64,000 bases of DNA from positions 1 through 64,000 of the forward strand of contig NZ_JAGKJK010000018.1 in assembly GCF_020329435.1 (NCBI RefSeq). The letters run 5' to 3'. The position numbers and the translations under genes are program-made. The stretch comes from Bradyrhizobium hereditatis (GTDB lineage: Bacteria > Pseudomonadota > Alphaproteobacteria > Rhizobiales > Xanthobacteraceae). Below are positions 27,069 to 35,267 of the stretch, piece by piece. Position 1 is the stretch's first letter; each line of letters starts with the position of its first letter. Under the pieces are notes generated by a model. The model saw only the letters and a program-made list of their open reading frames with translations, did not search any database and had not been told where the DNA came from.

Positions 27069-28514
27069 TCACGCCGCTTCGCGTCGCGGCACACGTCCAT
27101 CGAAACATCTACGCAGCCGCCTCAGCCCTTCGGCAATCCGCGCCGTCTCGATCGCCCCATATCCCAGCATGATTCCGGCCTGAGGCTCTCCCTCCAGCGG
27201 GAAGGATTGAATGGCGACGCCGAGATCAAGGGCTCGCGATGCGATCGCATCGAGATGATCAGCCGACGCTCCTCGCGCGCAGGCGGTGATGTGCAGCCCG
27301 GTGCTCGATGGAACAAGGTCGAGGTAATCGCCAAAGTTCCTCTTGATTGACGCGGTCAGCAGCTGATGCCGTTCGCTATAGATGCGGCTCACCCTGCGAA
27401 TGTGGCGCGCAAACGAACCCTCGCCGATGAACTGCGCCAGCGCGTTCTGCGCTATTGTGGCTGTATGCCAATCGGCGACAAACTTCGCCTTGCACGCCAC
27501 CTCTCGCAACGCCGGCGGCACGACCATGAAGCCCAGCCGGAGAGCCGGCAGCAACGTCTTTGAGAAAGTGCCGACATATACGACGCGACCGGTCGTATCG
27601 AGGGTCTGCAGCGGCTCGAGCGGACGCCCGCCGAAGCGAAACTCGCTGTCATAGTCGTCCTCGATGACAACCGCATTGTTGCGCTCCGCCCAGGCAAGCA
27701 GCGCACGTCGACGCGACAGGCTCATGGCCACGCCGAGGGGAAACTGATGCGACGGCGTCACGTAGATGGCCCTGGCCCCGGACGGCAGCGCCTCCACGAC
27801 GAGGCCCTCGCTGTCGACCGGCACACCGATCACGCGCGCGCCCAGCGCCTTGAACAAGTACTTTGGAGGCAAATAGCCCGGTTTCTCCACCGCAACGATA
27901 TCGCCGGGCTCGAGAAGCACGCGAGCGACGATGTCGAGTGCCTGTTGGGCGCCATTGGTCACGATGACGTCGTCGGGCGATGCGGAAACGCTGCGTGAGA
28001 TGCCGATGTGGCGGGCAATGGCCGCGCGCAGGTCCCAATTGCCCGCGGGATTCTCGTAGACGCCTGCGGCCATCTCGCGCGAGCGCAGCGCACGGGCTAC
28101 GACCCGCCGCCAAGCTCGGTGTGGAAATAGCGAAGCGTCCGGAATCCCGGCTCTGAAGTCGAAATGCGCCGCGCGGAGAAAGAACGCCCGAACTGGTATC
28201 GTCTCCCAAACTCCACGCACGCGAATTGCGCGGGCTGTCGATCGCCTTGTTTTCGATGCTGGACGTTTTGCCTCGAATTGATGGCTGACGAACGTCCCGG
28301 CGCCCGTATGGGATGTCACGAATCCTTCCGCGAGAAGGCTTTCATACGCGACCGTCACCGTCGATCGTGCAACCGTCAGCGCGGCGGCCAGTTCCCGCGT
28401 GGATGACAGCCGCTCTCCAGGCCGGAGGCGCCCGTCCAGAATGGCCTGCCGGATCTGACGGTAGATCTCGCCACTGAGGTCACTTCGACCAACAAGACTG
28501 ACGTGAAAAGCCAC
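27069..28514 (-). CDS. MocR/PdxR-type GntR transcriptional regulator with aminotransferase domain
   Basis: This fusion protein has a GntR winged-helix domain (YRQIRQAILDGRLRPGERLSSTRELAAAL and the STVTVAYESLLAEGF recognition helix). It is joined to a fold-type I PLP aminotransferase-like domain, with NPAGNWDLRAAIARH, TNGAQQALDI, VIEDDYDSEFRF and the PLP lysine in VGTFSKTLLPALRLGF. MocR proteins sense PLP or amino compounds and usually control an adjacent vitamin B6, amine or GABA gene. None is adjacent here, so the target is unknown. The start is ambiguous: GTG 28514 gives 481 residues and GTG 28589 gives 506. The shorter form leaves a pair of CAATGG direct repeats in the promoter. Confidence 0.9.
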   Translation of the reverse strand: MAFHVSLVGRSDLSGEIYRQIRQAILDGRLRPGERLSSTRELAAALTVARSTVTVAYESLLAEGFVTSHTGAGTFVSHQFEAKRPASKTRRSTARAIRVRGVWETIPVRAFFLRAAHFDFRAGIPDASLFPHRAWRRVVARALRSREMAAGVYENPAGNWDLRAAIARHIGISRSVSASPDDVIVTNGAQQALDIVARVLLEPGDIVAVEKPGYLPPKYLFKALGARVIGVPVDSEGLVVEALPSGARAIYVTPSHQFPLGVAMSLSRRRALLAWAERNNAVVIEDDYDSEFRFGGRPLEPLQTLDTTGRVVYVGTFSKTLLPALRLGFMVVPPALREVACKAKFVADWHTATIAQNALAQFIGEGSFARHIRRVSRIYSERHQLLTASIKRNFGDYLDLVPSSTGLHITACARGASADHLDAIASRALDLGVAIQSFPLEGEPQAGIMLGYGAIETARIAEGLRRLRRCFDGRVPRREAA

Positions 28515-28537
28515 AATCCTGGTCCGTCTTTCCTTTG

Positions 28538-28564
28538 CAATGGACCGGCAACCCTGCACAATGG
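28538..28564. promoter_or_regulatory. Direct repeats CAATGG, 21 bases apart, before the MocR gene
   Basis: CAATGG occurs at 28538-28543 and again at 28559-28564. The 21-base spacing places both copies on one helix face. Paired direct repeats at about this spacing are typical MocR operators. The site lies in the promoter only if translation starts at GTG 28514. Confidence 0.35.
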
Positions 28565-28589
28565 TGAACGTTCCATCATACCGCTTCAC

Positions 28590-28999
28590 AGATGTGGAGA
28601 TGGCAACCTAAGGTTCCTTGAGCGTGAAGTTTATCAGTCAAGGGCAAGGGCCGGTTGTTCGCGGAATGCGTGGTCGTGGAACGCCCGCTCTTGGCGCAAG
28701 GCGGTCTGTCGCGAAACATGGTCGACCGTTGACGGGCCGTACGACGAACAAATCAAGCAGTGCGGTTTCGCCTGTTTGTGCGACATTGCCGCCAAGTCTA
28801 CGATCAAAGAGGGGAGACCGTGGCCCGATCGAACGGGAAACATTAGTTTGCAGGAATGAAGCAAGGCGTTTCTGGTGCGGTGGCTGGTGGGCCGGGGAGG
28901 ACTCGAACCTGCAATATGTTGCTCGCGAGCGCATTCACTACCCACTGTGGTGCTGCTTTTCCTGAAGCTCCCGCGATGAGCCTTTGTTGGAGTAGTAAT
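28590..28999. other. 410-base gene-poor interval with a tRNA-like scar
   Basis: No gene is supported between the MocR regulator and the DUF4403 gene. Open frames exist on both strands but lack ribosome-binding sites and family similarity. The interval contains a remnant of a tRNA 3' end at 28885-28932. The frame of the next gene stays open through the remnant, which is how spurious N-termini containing GRTRTCN arise. Confidence 0.7.
28885..28932 (-). repeat. tRNA 3'-end remnant / att-like repeat, copy 1
   Basis: Read on the minus strand, the segment ends with a T-arm-like GCAGGTTCGAGTCCTCC and GGCCCACCA, a CCA-terminated acceptor half. No matching 5' acceptor strand or D-arm is found upstream, so this is not a complete tRNA gene. 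Two related copies in the same orientation occur at 31717 and 40880. Such 3' fragments are left where genetic elements integrate into tRNA genes. Confidence 0.65.
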
Positions 29000-30445
29000 A
29001 TGTTCCATCCACTGCGCACATATCAGCCGGAATACGACATCGCGAATAGATCAGGCATGGGCATAGCCTGGCTCTCCGCGCTCGCTCTAGCGGGGCTCCC
29101 GTCAATCACGTTCGCGGCCGACAAGCCGGCGCTGAGTCCGGACGCAGCAACGCCGCTGGTCACGACTTCGCGCATCTCTGCGACGGTCGAGTTCGGGCTG
29201 CCGGCCCTGGCCGCGGCGATCGAGCGGGATATTCCAAAGCGGCTTGCCACCATCGACGAGCGCGTCAATTGTGTTCATCGTCGGGTTCTCATTTTCCGCA
29301 TCAACGCCAATTGCGATGTCTGGGGTTTCGTCGATCGGACCAGCCCGGTCTCGCTGTATGGCCGGGGCGACCGCGTCTTCGGATCCGTCTCCATATATGG
29401 CGCGGCCGAAGGCCAGGGAGCCAATCGGTTCACGGCGCGTATTCGCGGCGACACCGAGGCGCGCGCCACGATCGAGGTTGAAGCGCGCCCGGCGCTGCGG
29501 AGGGATGGGTCGCTTCAGCTGAACATCAGCGACTCCTTCCATTGGAGCGAACATCCCTATCTTCACGTGCTCGGCCGCGAGTTTGACCTAGCGCCCTATG
29601 TCGAGCCCAACATCCGGACGCAGCTGGGCCGCATCCGGTCACGGGCGCTGGCAGCGGCGCGCGCACTCGACCTGCACGGCAAGGCCGAGGCGGCGTGGCG
29701 TCACGCGTTTGAACCGGTCAAACTCGCGGAGGATCCGCCGGTCTGGCTGCAGCTGACCCCGCAGAGCGCGGCCTTCGCGGGTGTCCGCGCCAACGCCAAG
29801 ATATTGTGGGGATCGCTTGAGCTTGCCGGCTCTGCCGAAACCGTGATCGGGCAGCAGCCCCCAGCTGTTACAGTGACTGCCCTGCCGCCGCTCGGCACCG
29901 AAGTGGCCGAGCCGGGTACCTTCGACGTCATTCTTCCCGTCCGCGTCAGCTACGACACGCTCAAGGACAAGGTAGGCCAGGCGATCGCGGCCCTGCCGGC
30001 GCAGGACACCTCGGTGCGCGAGGTTCAGGTTTATCCGTCATCGGGTAAGCTCGTGATCGGCCTGCGCATCGCAAAAAGCTCCGACACCGATTCCAGCGCG
30101 GGCCAATGGACCTATCTTTCCGCCACGCCAAAAGTCGATACTAGCGCCAAGACCGTCAATCTCGGCGAAATCGATCTGACAACTTCGTCAGACGACAGCC
30201 AGATTCGATCTGCCGTACGACAGCTCGCGACGCAATTGAAGAATGTCGCCAATATCGACTACGGCATCTCCTACCAGAACCTGCTCATAGCGGCGAACGA
30301 ACGCTTGACGCGCCCGCTGAAGGATGGCTTTCGCATGGAAGGCCGCCTCGACTCGGCAAGCCTCGAAAAATTGCAGTTGCTGCGCGATGGCATCACGATT
30401 GCTCTTCGCGCCAGCGGCAGTCTGAAGATATTTTACGGCCTGTAA
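29000..30445 (+). CDS. DUF4403 family exported protein
   Basis: The protein has about 481 residues and resembles DUF4403, a family of envelope proteins with two tubular-lipid-binding-like halves. The visible pattern is an N-terminal signal (MGIAWLSALALAGLPSITFA), an ISATVEFGLPALAAAIERDIP segment, a central VWLQLTPQSAAFAGV and a second repeat with VRVSYDTLKDKVGQAIA. It is probably secreted to the periplasm or outer membrane. Three starts are possible: ATG 29000, ATG 28976, and ATG 29057, which begins directly at the signal peptide and may be the true one. The lipase gene follows four bases after the stop, so the two are probably co-transcribed. The function of the family is not established. 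Confidence 0.78.
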   Translation: MFHPLRTYQPEYDIANRSGMGIAWLSALALAGLPSITFAADKPALSPDAATPLVTTSRISATVEFGLPALAAAIERDIPKRLATIDERVNCVHRRVLIFRINANCDVWGFVDRTSPVSLYGRGDRVFGSVSIYGAAEGQGANRFTARIRGDTEARATIEVEARPALRRDGSLQLNISDSFHWSEHPYLHVLGREFDLAPYVEPNIRTQLGRIRSRALAAARALDLHGKAEAAWRHAFEPVKLAEDPPVWLQLTPQSAAFAGVRANAKILWGSLELAGSAETVIGQQPPAVTVTALPPLGTEVAEPGTFDVILPVRVSYDTLKDKVGQAIAALPAQDTSVREVQVYPSSGKLVIGLRIAKSSDTDSSAGQWTYLSATPKVDTSAKTVNLGEIDLTTSSDDSQIRSAVRQLATQLKNVANIDYGISYQNLLIAANERLTRPLKDGFRMEGRLDSASLEKLQLLRDGITIALRASGSLKIFYGL

Positions 30446-30449
30446 GCCC

Positions 30450-31667
30450 ATGGGCTGGACCATGCGATACTTCACCGCCAATTGTGTTCGCCCCTGGCGG
30501 CGCAAATGGATGCCGACCGCGCTCGTCGCGATCGCGGTTCTCATTGTCTTGGCGGGAATAGCGTCGGCCCAGACGGACTTTTATAAGGCGCCGGAATCAT
30601 TGCTCGCAGGAGCCCCGGGAACGCTGGTGCGGCAGGAGCCGATGGACGGCGCTCCGCTCGGCGCCTCCGCCTATCGTGTGCTTTATCGGTCGACGGGGCT
30701 GAACGGCCGGCCCATCTTCGTATCTGGCGTCGTCATTGTCCCAAAAGGCGCGCCCCCGCCCGGCGGTCGTCCGATCGTTGCCTGGGCACATCCTACATCG
30801 GGCATCGTCCCGCGCTGCGCGCCGTCGCTCGCCATTTTCCTGTTTCAGCAGATCCAGGGCCTTCGCTCGATGATCGCCCGTGGCTTCGTCGTGGCGGCGA
30901 CCGACTATCCGGGCCTCGGCGCGCCGGGCCCGCATCCTTATCTGGTGGGCGAGAGCGAAGGTCGTGCCGTGATCGATATCGTGCGCGCGGCACGTTCCCT
31001 TCCCGGCGCAGGCGAGGGCAAGGACTTCACGGTGTGGGGGCATTCGCAAGGCGGGCAGGCCGCGCTCTTCGCTGGAATGATGGCAAACGCCTACGCCCCT
31101 GAGCTGAGGCTTCTCGGCGTCGCAGCGGCGGCGCCGGCAACGGAACTCGCGACGCTGATAAGCGACGATATCAACACGATCGGCGGCAAGAACATCACGG
31201 CGATGACGTTATGGTCGTGGCACCGGGTTTACGGAGCCGCCATCGACAAGCTGGTCGATGCGCGCGCCATGCCCGCGATCGACAAACTGGCGCAAGAATG
31301 CATCGAAGGGCCTTTCGATCTGATCGTCAGGCAGAGAACAGGCAGGCCGCTCGAGCAATATTTCCTGACGGTGCCAGATCCGACCAAGACCGAGCCTTGG
31401 AGCTCGCTTCTCGAACAGAACAGCACCGGCGTGCTCCCCCCGGAGATCCCCATTTTTCTGGCGCAGGGGACCAATGACCAGATCATCCGGCCTGCGGTTA
31501 CCCAAGACTACATGGATAGGCTGTGCAAGGCTGGCAGCAAGGTCAGGATGGTCATGCTGTCCGGTATCGGCCACGCACGCGCCGCGCAAGCGAGCACGAT
31601 GGCGGCGGTGAACTGGCTGACCGATCGTTTTGCCGGGAAAACACCTCCGGACGACTGCGCCAGATAG
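30450..31667 (+). CDS. Secretory-lipase-family (LIP) alpha/beta hydrolase
   Basis: The 405-residue protein has an N-terminal basic region and hydrophobic segment (ALVAIAVLIVLAGIASA) consistent with a signal peptide. The body is of the secretory lipase (LIP) family: WAHPTSGIVPRCAPS, a TDYPGLGAPGPHPYL segment, the nucleophile GHSQGG near residue 195, and the distal acid and histidine (GTNDQI and GIGHARAA). These enzymes hydrolyse acylglycerols or other esters outside the cytoplasm. It follows the DUF4403 gene by four bases and lies just before the second tRNA-like scar. The two genes may thus form a two-gene cargo segment bounded by scars 1 and 2. Confidence 0.87.
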   Translation: MGWTMRYFTANCVRPWRRKWMPTALVAIAVLIVLAGIASAQTDFYKAPESLLAGAPGTLVRQEPMDGAPLGASAYRVLYRSTGLNGRPIFVSGVVIVPKGAPPPGGRPIVAWAHPTSGIVPRCAPSLAIFLFQQIQGLRSMIARGFVVAATDYPGLGAPGPHPYLVGESEGRAVIDIVRAARSLPGAGEGKDFTVWGHSQGGQAALFAGMMANAYAPELRLLGVAAAAPATELATLISDDINTIGGKNITAMTLWSWHRVYGAAIDKLVDARAMPAIDKLAQECIEGPFDLIVRQRTGRPLEQYFLTVPDPTKTEPWSSLLEQNSTGVLPPEIPIFLAQGTNDQIIRPAVTQDYMDRLCKAGSKVRMVMLSGIGHARAAQASTMAAVNWLTDRFAGKTPPDDCAR

Positions 31668-31716
31668 AGCTTGTCTTCAGAGTTACGAAGGAGCTATCTG
31701 CTCGATGCGAACAGGC

Positions 31717-31873
31717 TGGTGAGCCGGCAGGACATGAACCTGCAGACCGTTATGAGCGGCGAGGCCAAACAAAGCGATCGTTGATTTTCCTTGTTTTTCG
31801 TTGGAAATTGGCCGTGTTCGTTGCGTTCTTACGAGATTGTTTCTGGTGCGAAACTGGTGCCGAGGATCTACGC
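31717..31873 (-). repeat. tRNA-Met-like 3' remnant plus downstream homology block, copy 2
   Basis: On the minus strand the first 41 bases (31717-31757) read like a tRNA 3' half with a CAT anticodon loop (GCTCATAACGG), a mutated T-arm and a GGCTCACCA end. The next 115 bases align, with gaps, to the block after copy 3 (shared phrases include CGTTGAT, CGTTCGT and TTGTTTCTGG followed by GCGAAACTG). The homologous block ends exactly where the TusA-radical SAM gene begins. Confidence 0.65.
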
Positions 31874-32908
31874 ATGAGGACCAATGCCAACCTTGAACTC
31901 GACGCCGGCACCAAGACATTCGCCTCAGGCCTGCTGCCGGATTTGATCGCTGCGCTGCGCCGCAGCCGTAAGGGCGACCTGGTAGCCGTGATCAGCGGCG
32001 ATCCGAGAGTCGGCCCGGAACTCGAGGCATGGTGTCGCTTCACCCGCAACAGTTTGGTTGACGCAGCAGTCGAAGAGGGGCGCACCCGTTGGGTACTGCG
32101 ATACGGTGAGGCTCCTGCGGACGTCGGAGAAGATCGACCTGTAGGCTCTCGCTTGTGGCTTTACACCAACTTCGACTGCAATCTCAGCTGCGACTATTGC
32201 TGCGTACGCTCGTCACCCAAAGCACCGCGGCGGGCTCTTGGTATCGAGCGGGTACGACGGATCGCGATCGAAGCCGCGGAGCTCGGCGTGAGCGAGGTCT
32301 TTGTCACCGGCGGCGAGCCATTCATGCTGCCTGATATTGGCGCGATCATTGCCGCGTGTGCCGCGGCGGTGCCGACCACGGTCCTCACCAACGGCATGCT
32401 TTTTGGCGGAGCAAGGCTCGCAACGCTGCGCTCGCTGCCGCGCGAGCGTGTAACGTTGCAGATTAGCCTCGACAGCCCCACGCCGGAGCTCCATGACAGC
32501 CATCGTGGAAAGGGAACATGGGCACGCGCCTGGAAGGGCGTCGAGCGGGCTCGTGCCGAGGGATTCCGCGTGCGATTGGCGGCGACAGTATCAACCGATG
32601 CAGAGGCCGAGGAGTTTCGGCGCTTCCTTGACACTCATGACATCAGCGAAGAGAACCGGGTGATCAGGCGAATTGCCCTGCGAGGCTCCGCCACGCAGGG
32701 TGTCGCTTTGGCAAGAGCCGACCTGATTCCTGAGGTCACGATTACCGCGGAGGGCGTGTTTTGGCATCCGGTCGGAGCCGAGGATAACGACCTGCTGGTT
32801 AGCCGCGAAATCTTTCCGCTCGCCGAATCCTTCGCCGCTGTGCGCCGCGCCTTCGATCGCGAATCTGAGCATCAGCGTCGATTGGCCAGGATTTTCAACT
32901 GCGCTTAA
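31874..32908 (+). CDS. TusA-like domain fused to a radical SAM domain
   Basis: The 344-residue protein has two parts. Residues 5-80 resemble the TusA/SirA sulfur-carrier fold (LDAGTKTFASGLLPDLIAAL, then KGDLVAVISGDPRVGPELEAWC), but the usual N-terminal CPxP cysteine is replaced by SGLLP. Residues 95-344 are a radical SAM domain with the cluster motif CNLSCDYC near residue 103, a GGEP motif (FVTGGEPFML) near 145 and the LQISLDSP strand near 198. There is no C-terminal SPASM cysteine cluster. The reaction is unknown; the fusion suggests sulfur or selenium chemistry or use of the TusA fold for partner binding. ATG 31874 starts right after an att-like repeat. It converges with the PhnD-like gene, overlapping by four bases. 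Confidence 0.8.
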   Translation: MRTNANLELDAGTKTFASGLLPDLIAALRRSRKGDLVAVISGDPRVGPELEAWCRFTRNSLVDAAVEEGRTRWVLRYGEAPADVGEDRPVGSRLWLYTNFDCNLSCDYCCVRSSPKAPRRALGIERVRRIAIEAAELGVSEVFVTGGEPFMLPDIGAIIAACAAAVPTTVLTNGMLFGGARLATLRSLPRERVTLQISLDSPTPELHDSHRGKGTWARAWKGVERARAEGFRVRLAATVSTDAEAEEFRRFLDTHDISEENRVIRRIALRGSATQGVALARADLIPEVTITAEGVFWHPVGAEDNDLLVSREIFPLAESFAAVRRAFDRESEHQRRLARIFNCA

Positions 32909-33744
32909 GGCCGTGTCAAAAAACCCTGCTGCGTCGATGCTTCCCGCAAATCCGCATACGAATCAAGTTGCGGGGCTATCCATTGACGCAACCCTTCCGC
33001 CTCGAGCACAGGACGGTGCGCCGGGTTGTCGATGCTCATTTGGAATAGTGCTTTGGCAAACTGCTGCGCCAACGAGGCATCGAGATCCGATCGCGCCGTG
33101 AACATGCAGTGATTGAAGGGCTGCGATGTCCAGATTTCGGTTAACGCACCCTCCGGCACCAAGCGCTCGGTACGCACTGTATTCCAGAACGGGCTGCCAA
33201 TGGCGCCGGCATCGGCGCGGCCGTCAAGCACCGCGCGAACGACATCGACCTCGCTGGCGCCGGTATCGCCGTGCTTGCCAACGTCGCTGTTGAATCGCAC
33301 CGTTCGGTAGTCCTTCCCCTCAAACAATCCCTCGCGCTGCAGAAAGTAAACCGGAAGGATTGCCGCATGACCGCTGTCGCGGCTGCCGAGAGCCAGGGTG
33401 CGGCCCTTGAGATCCGCAACGTTAGCGATGGACCCACCGGTGACCGCGACAATCTTGCTCGTCCAGCCCACATCCGTATCGCGCATCGCGACAGGTCGGC
33501 ACCGGTGATCACTCCAGGCATCGGCCTGGACATAGGCCAGATTCGTATTCCATCCGATGTCGATGTGCGGCAGCCGCTCACCGGGCGAGGCCAGGAGGCC
33601 GGCGACCTGCGCCTCGTAGCTCTGAAACAGCACGACCTCGACGGGTAGATGCGCTTCTTCATGGAAATAGCGCCGCATGCCCTCCCATATGCCGACCACC
33701 TTCGGATCATATGCAACGGCACCTACCCAGATCGTCTGGCTCAT
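32905..33744 (-). CDS. PhnD-like periplasmic-binding-fold protein without a signal peptide
   Basis: The 279-residue protein matches the phosphonate/sulfonate-binding PhnD/SsuA fold: WVGAVAYDPKVVGIWEGM at the start, a DLKGRTLALGSRDSGHAAI ligand loop near 115 and DVVRAVLDGRADAGAIGSPFW near 170. It begins MSQTIWVGAV with no hydrophobic leader, so as read it stays in the cytoplasm. No ABC permease or ATPase gene adjoins it. It therefore looks like a binding-fold protein recruited as a sensor, chaperone or enzyme, unless the true start lies upstream in another frame. The acyl-CoA dehydrogenase homologue lies 82 bases upstream on the same strand; the two are likely co-transcribed from the palindrome-containing promoter near 35.0 kb. 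Confidence 0.82.
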   Translation of the reverse strand: MSQTIWVGAVAYDPKVVGIWEGMRRYFHEEAHLPVEVVLFQSYEAQVAGLLASPGERLPHIDIGWNTNLAYVQADAWSDHRCRPVAMRDTDVGWTSKIVAVTGGSIANVADLKGRTLALGSRDSGHAAILPVYFLQREGLFEGKDYRTVRFNSDVGKHGDTGASEVDVVRAVLDGRADAGAIGSPFWNTVRTERLVPEGALTEIWTSQPFNHCMFTARSDLDASLAQQFAKALFQMSIDNPAHRPVLEAEGLRQWIAPQLDSYADLREASTQQGFLTRP

Positions 33745-33826
33745 GATTGCACCCGCTTCTCAGGCCCACATTGAAATGCGATCCATCGCGATCCAGGCGC
33801 TGCCAAGCGGCGCAGCGCTGTCGCGC

Positions 33827-34972
33827 TCAGAACAGCGGTATTCCCAAGACGGCTTTCCCGATGAACTCGCGCAGCACGTCACCCGTCGGCGCCATGACAG
33901 CGCCTGCATGGGCATCGCGGAACAATCGTTCGATGGCCAGATGCTTGGAAAACGCAGCGCCTCCGCACGCCCGCATCGCCGCCGAGGTAACGCCGATAGC
34001 AATATCCCCCGCCGCCGCCTTGCTCTCGAGCACGCGCAGCATGGTGGTATCTCGGGGGCGCTCAAGATGATCGACGAGGTCGTCGACGCGTGCGGCAAGC
34101 CCATCGGTATCGATCTGCATCGTCGCAAGCTGTGCGCGAAGCGTTGGCAGGCTCTCGCCGAGGGTCTGGCCTAAATGTTCGAAGCGAGCGCTATTGAGGT
34201 GCGCTGCGGTCCCAGACACCGCAGCCCGGCAAAGACCAAGTGCCACCGCCGATGTTCCGAGGTTGAATAGCGGAAGCACGGTCTCCAGCATCGCCTTGAA
34301 CCCGGCGCCGTCGTCCGTCAGTTGCAGACCAGGTGCGACCTCGCAGTCCTCAAGGATCATCGGCGCGGAAGCGTTCGCGCGCAGTCCAAGACCATCCCAT
34401 GGGCCGGCGACCGACAATCCAGGCGTGCCATTCGCGACAAGATAAAGGGTTGAGTCTGTCGGGCTCTGACCTTCAGGGGCGAGCGCCGAGACGACATAGC
34501 TTTGTGCGTGACCGGCGCTTGTCACCCATGATTTCTTGGCCGTGAGGTGCACGTTGACGGCGTTTCGCTTCGCTCGCGAGACCGGTGCCCAGAAGTGACT
34601 CCGCGATCCGGCTTCGCTGAATGCCAGGGTGGTCAGGTGTTTTCCGGCCGAAATGTCCTTTAGCGTCTGCGCGACCGTTGCACCCGGTCGGGCTGCTGCA
34701 ATCGTCGCTGTGGCGCTGATGTGCATCAAGTAGACCATCGCGACGGATGCATCCGCTTCTGCGAGCGTCGCGACGACGGCAGCGAATGTCCGCGGTCCCA
34801 GGGCCGAGCCGCTCACCTCGGTGGGCAGCATGATCCCTAACAATCCGGCCGAACCTAGCGCCGCGATTGCCTCGGACGAAAATCGCGCTTCCTTGTCATT
34901 TTGTCTGGCCGTCGGAGCCAGAATGCGATCGGCGATCTCTTTGGCATTGGAAATTGCGGTCTCGTGATTCAT
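33827..34972 (-). CDS. Acyl-CoA dehydrogenase/flavin monooxygenase superfamily protein
   Basis: The 381-residue protein has the three-part acyl-CoA dehydrogenase fold. It comprises an N-terminal helical domain (ARQNDKEARFSSEAIAAL), a middle beta domain with LTTLAFSEAGSRSHFW and LTAKKSWVTSAGHAQ, and a C-terminal helical domain containing MRACGGAAFSKHLAIERLFRDAHAG. The last motif resembles the FAD-dependent desulfurisation or N-oxidation branch (DszC, SfnB) as well as true dehydrogenases. No clear catalytic glutamate of classical dehydrogenases was identified by eye. ATG 34972 is preferred over a GTG 15 bases upstream. With the PhnD-like protein it may handle an organosulfur, organophosphorus or amine compound; that is inference from families. 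Confidence 0.83.
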   Translation of the reverse strand: MNHETAISNAKEIADRILAPTARQNDKEARFSSEAIAALGSAGLLGIMLPTEVSGSALGPRTFAAVVATLAEADASVAMVYLMHISATATIAAARPGATVAQTLKDISAGKHLTTLAFSEAGSRSHFWAPVSRAKRNAVNVHLTAKKSWVTSAGHAQSYVVSALAPEGQSPTDSTLYLVANGTPGLSVAGPWDGLGLRANASAPMILEDCEVAPGLQLTDDGAGFKAMLETVLPLFNLGTSAVALGLCRAAVSGTAAHLNSARFEHLGQTLGESLPTLRAQLATMQIDTDGLAARVDDLVDHLERPRDTTMLRVLESKAAAGDIAIGVTSAAMRACGGAAFSKHLAIERLFRDAHAGAVMAPTGDVLREFIGKAVLGIPLF

Positions 34973-35267
34973 GACGACCCTCGACACCTAGGTGCTGCCG
35001 TCCAAGTTCGAAAATATCGAACCCGCCTTCCGCTTCCGATCGATGCTACGCGACCTCCACGATCGGATCAACACGACCAGTTTCGGGCATGGCAAGCCCT
35101 TGCCATGCCAACAGCGGGCAGGGGCCGTGGTAATTACGTTCTTCAAAGCCGACTTGTTACAGCACTTGAAGAATTCTTTTGTGGCTCGGTGCAGCCTTCG
35201 GGGCGCTTGCCCGCTGTCAGGGAGAGCGGTACCGTGACCGGCATCGGCGTGACGAGGTTGTCTGGTG
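34973..35267. other. 295-base divergent promoter region
   Basis: This non-coding interval separates the dehydrogenase homologue (minus) from the four-gene GT/radical SAM operon (plus). It contains a perfect palindrome at 35006. No open frame with a ribosome-binding site is convincing. Confidence 0.6.
35006..35022. promoter_or_regulatory. Palindrome GTTCGA-N5-TCGAAC, candidate operator
   Basis: GTTCGAAAATATCGAAC is a perfect inverted repeat with six-base arms and an A/T-only spacer. It sits 34 bases upstream of the dehydrogenase start, where a dimeric repressor would block initiation. No cognate regulator gene adjoins it. Confidence 0.4.

Noticed and set aside
28634..29008. Possible genes on either strand between the MocR regulator and the DUF4403 gene
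   Set aside because: No ribosome-binding site, no family match, and part of the frame is translation of a tRNA remnant.
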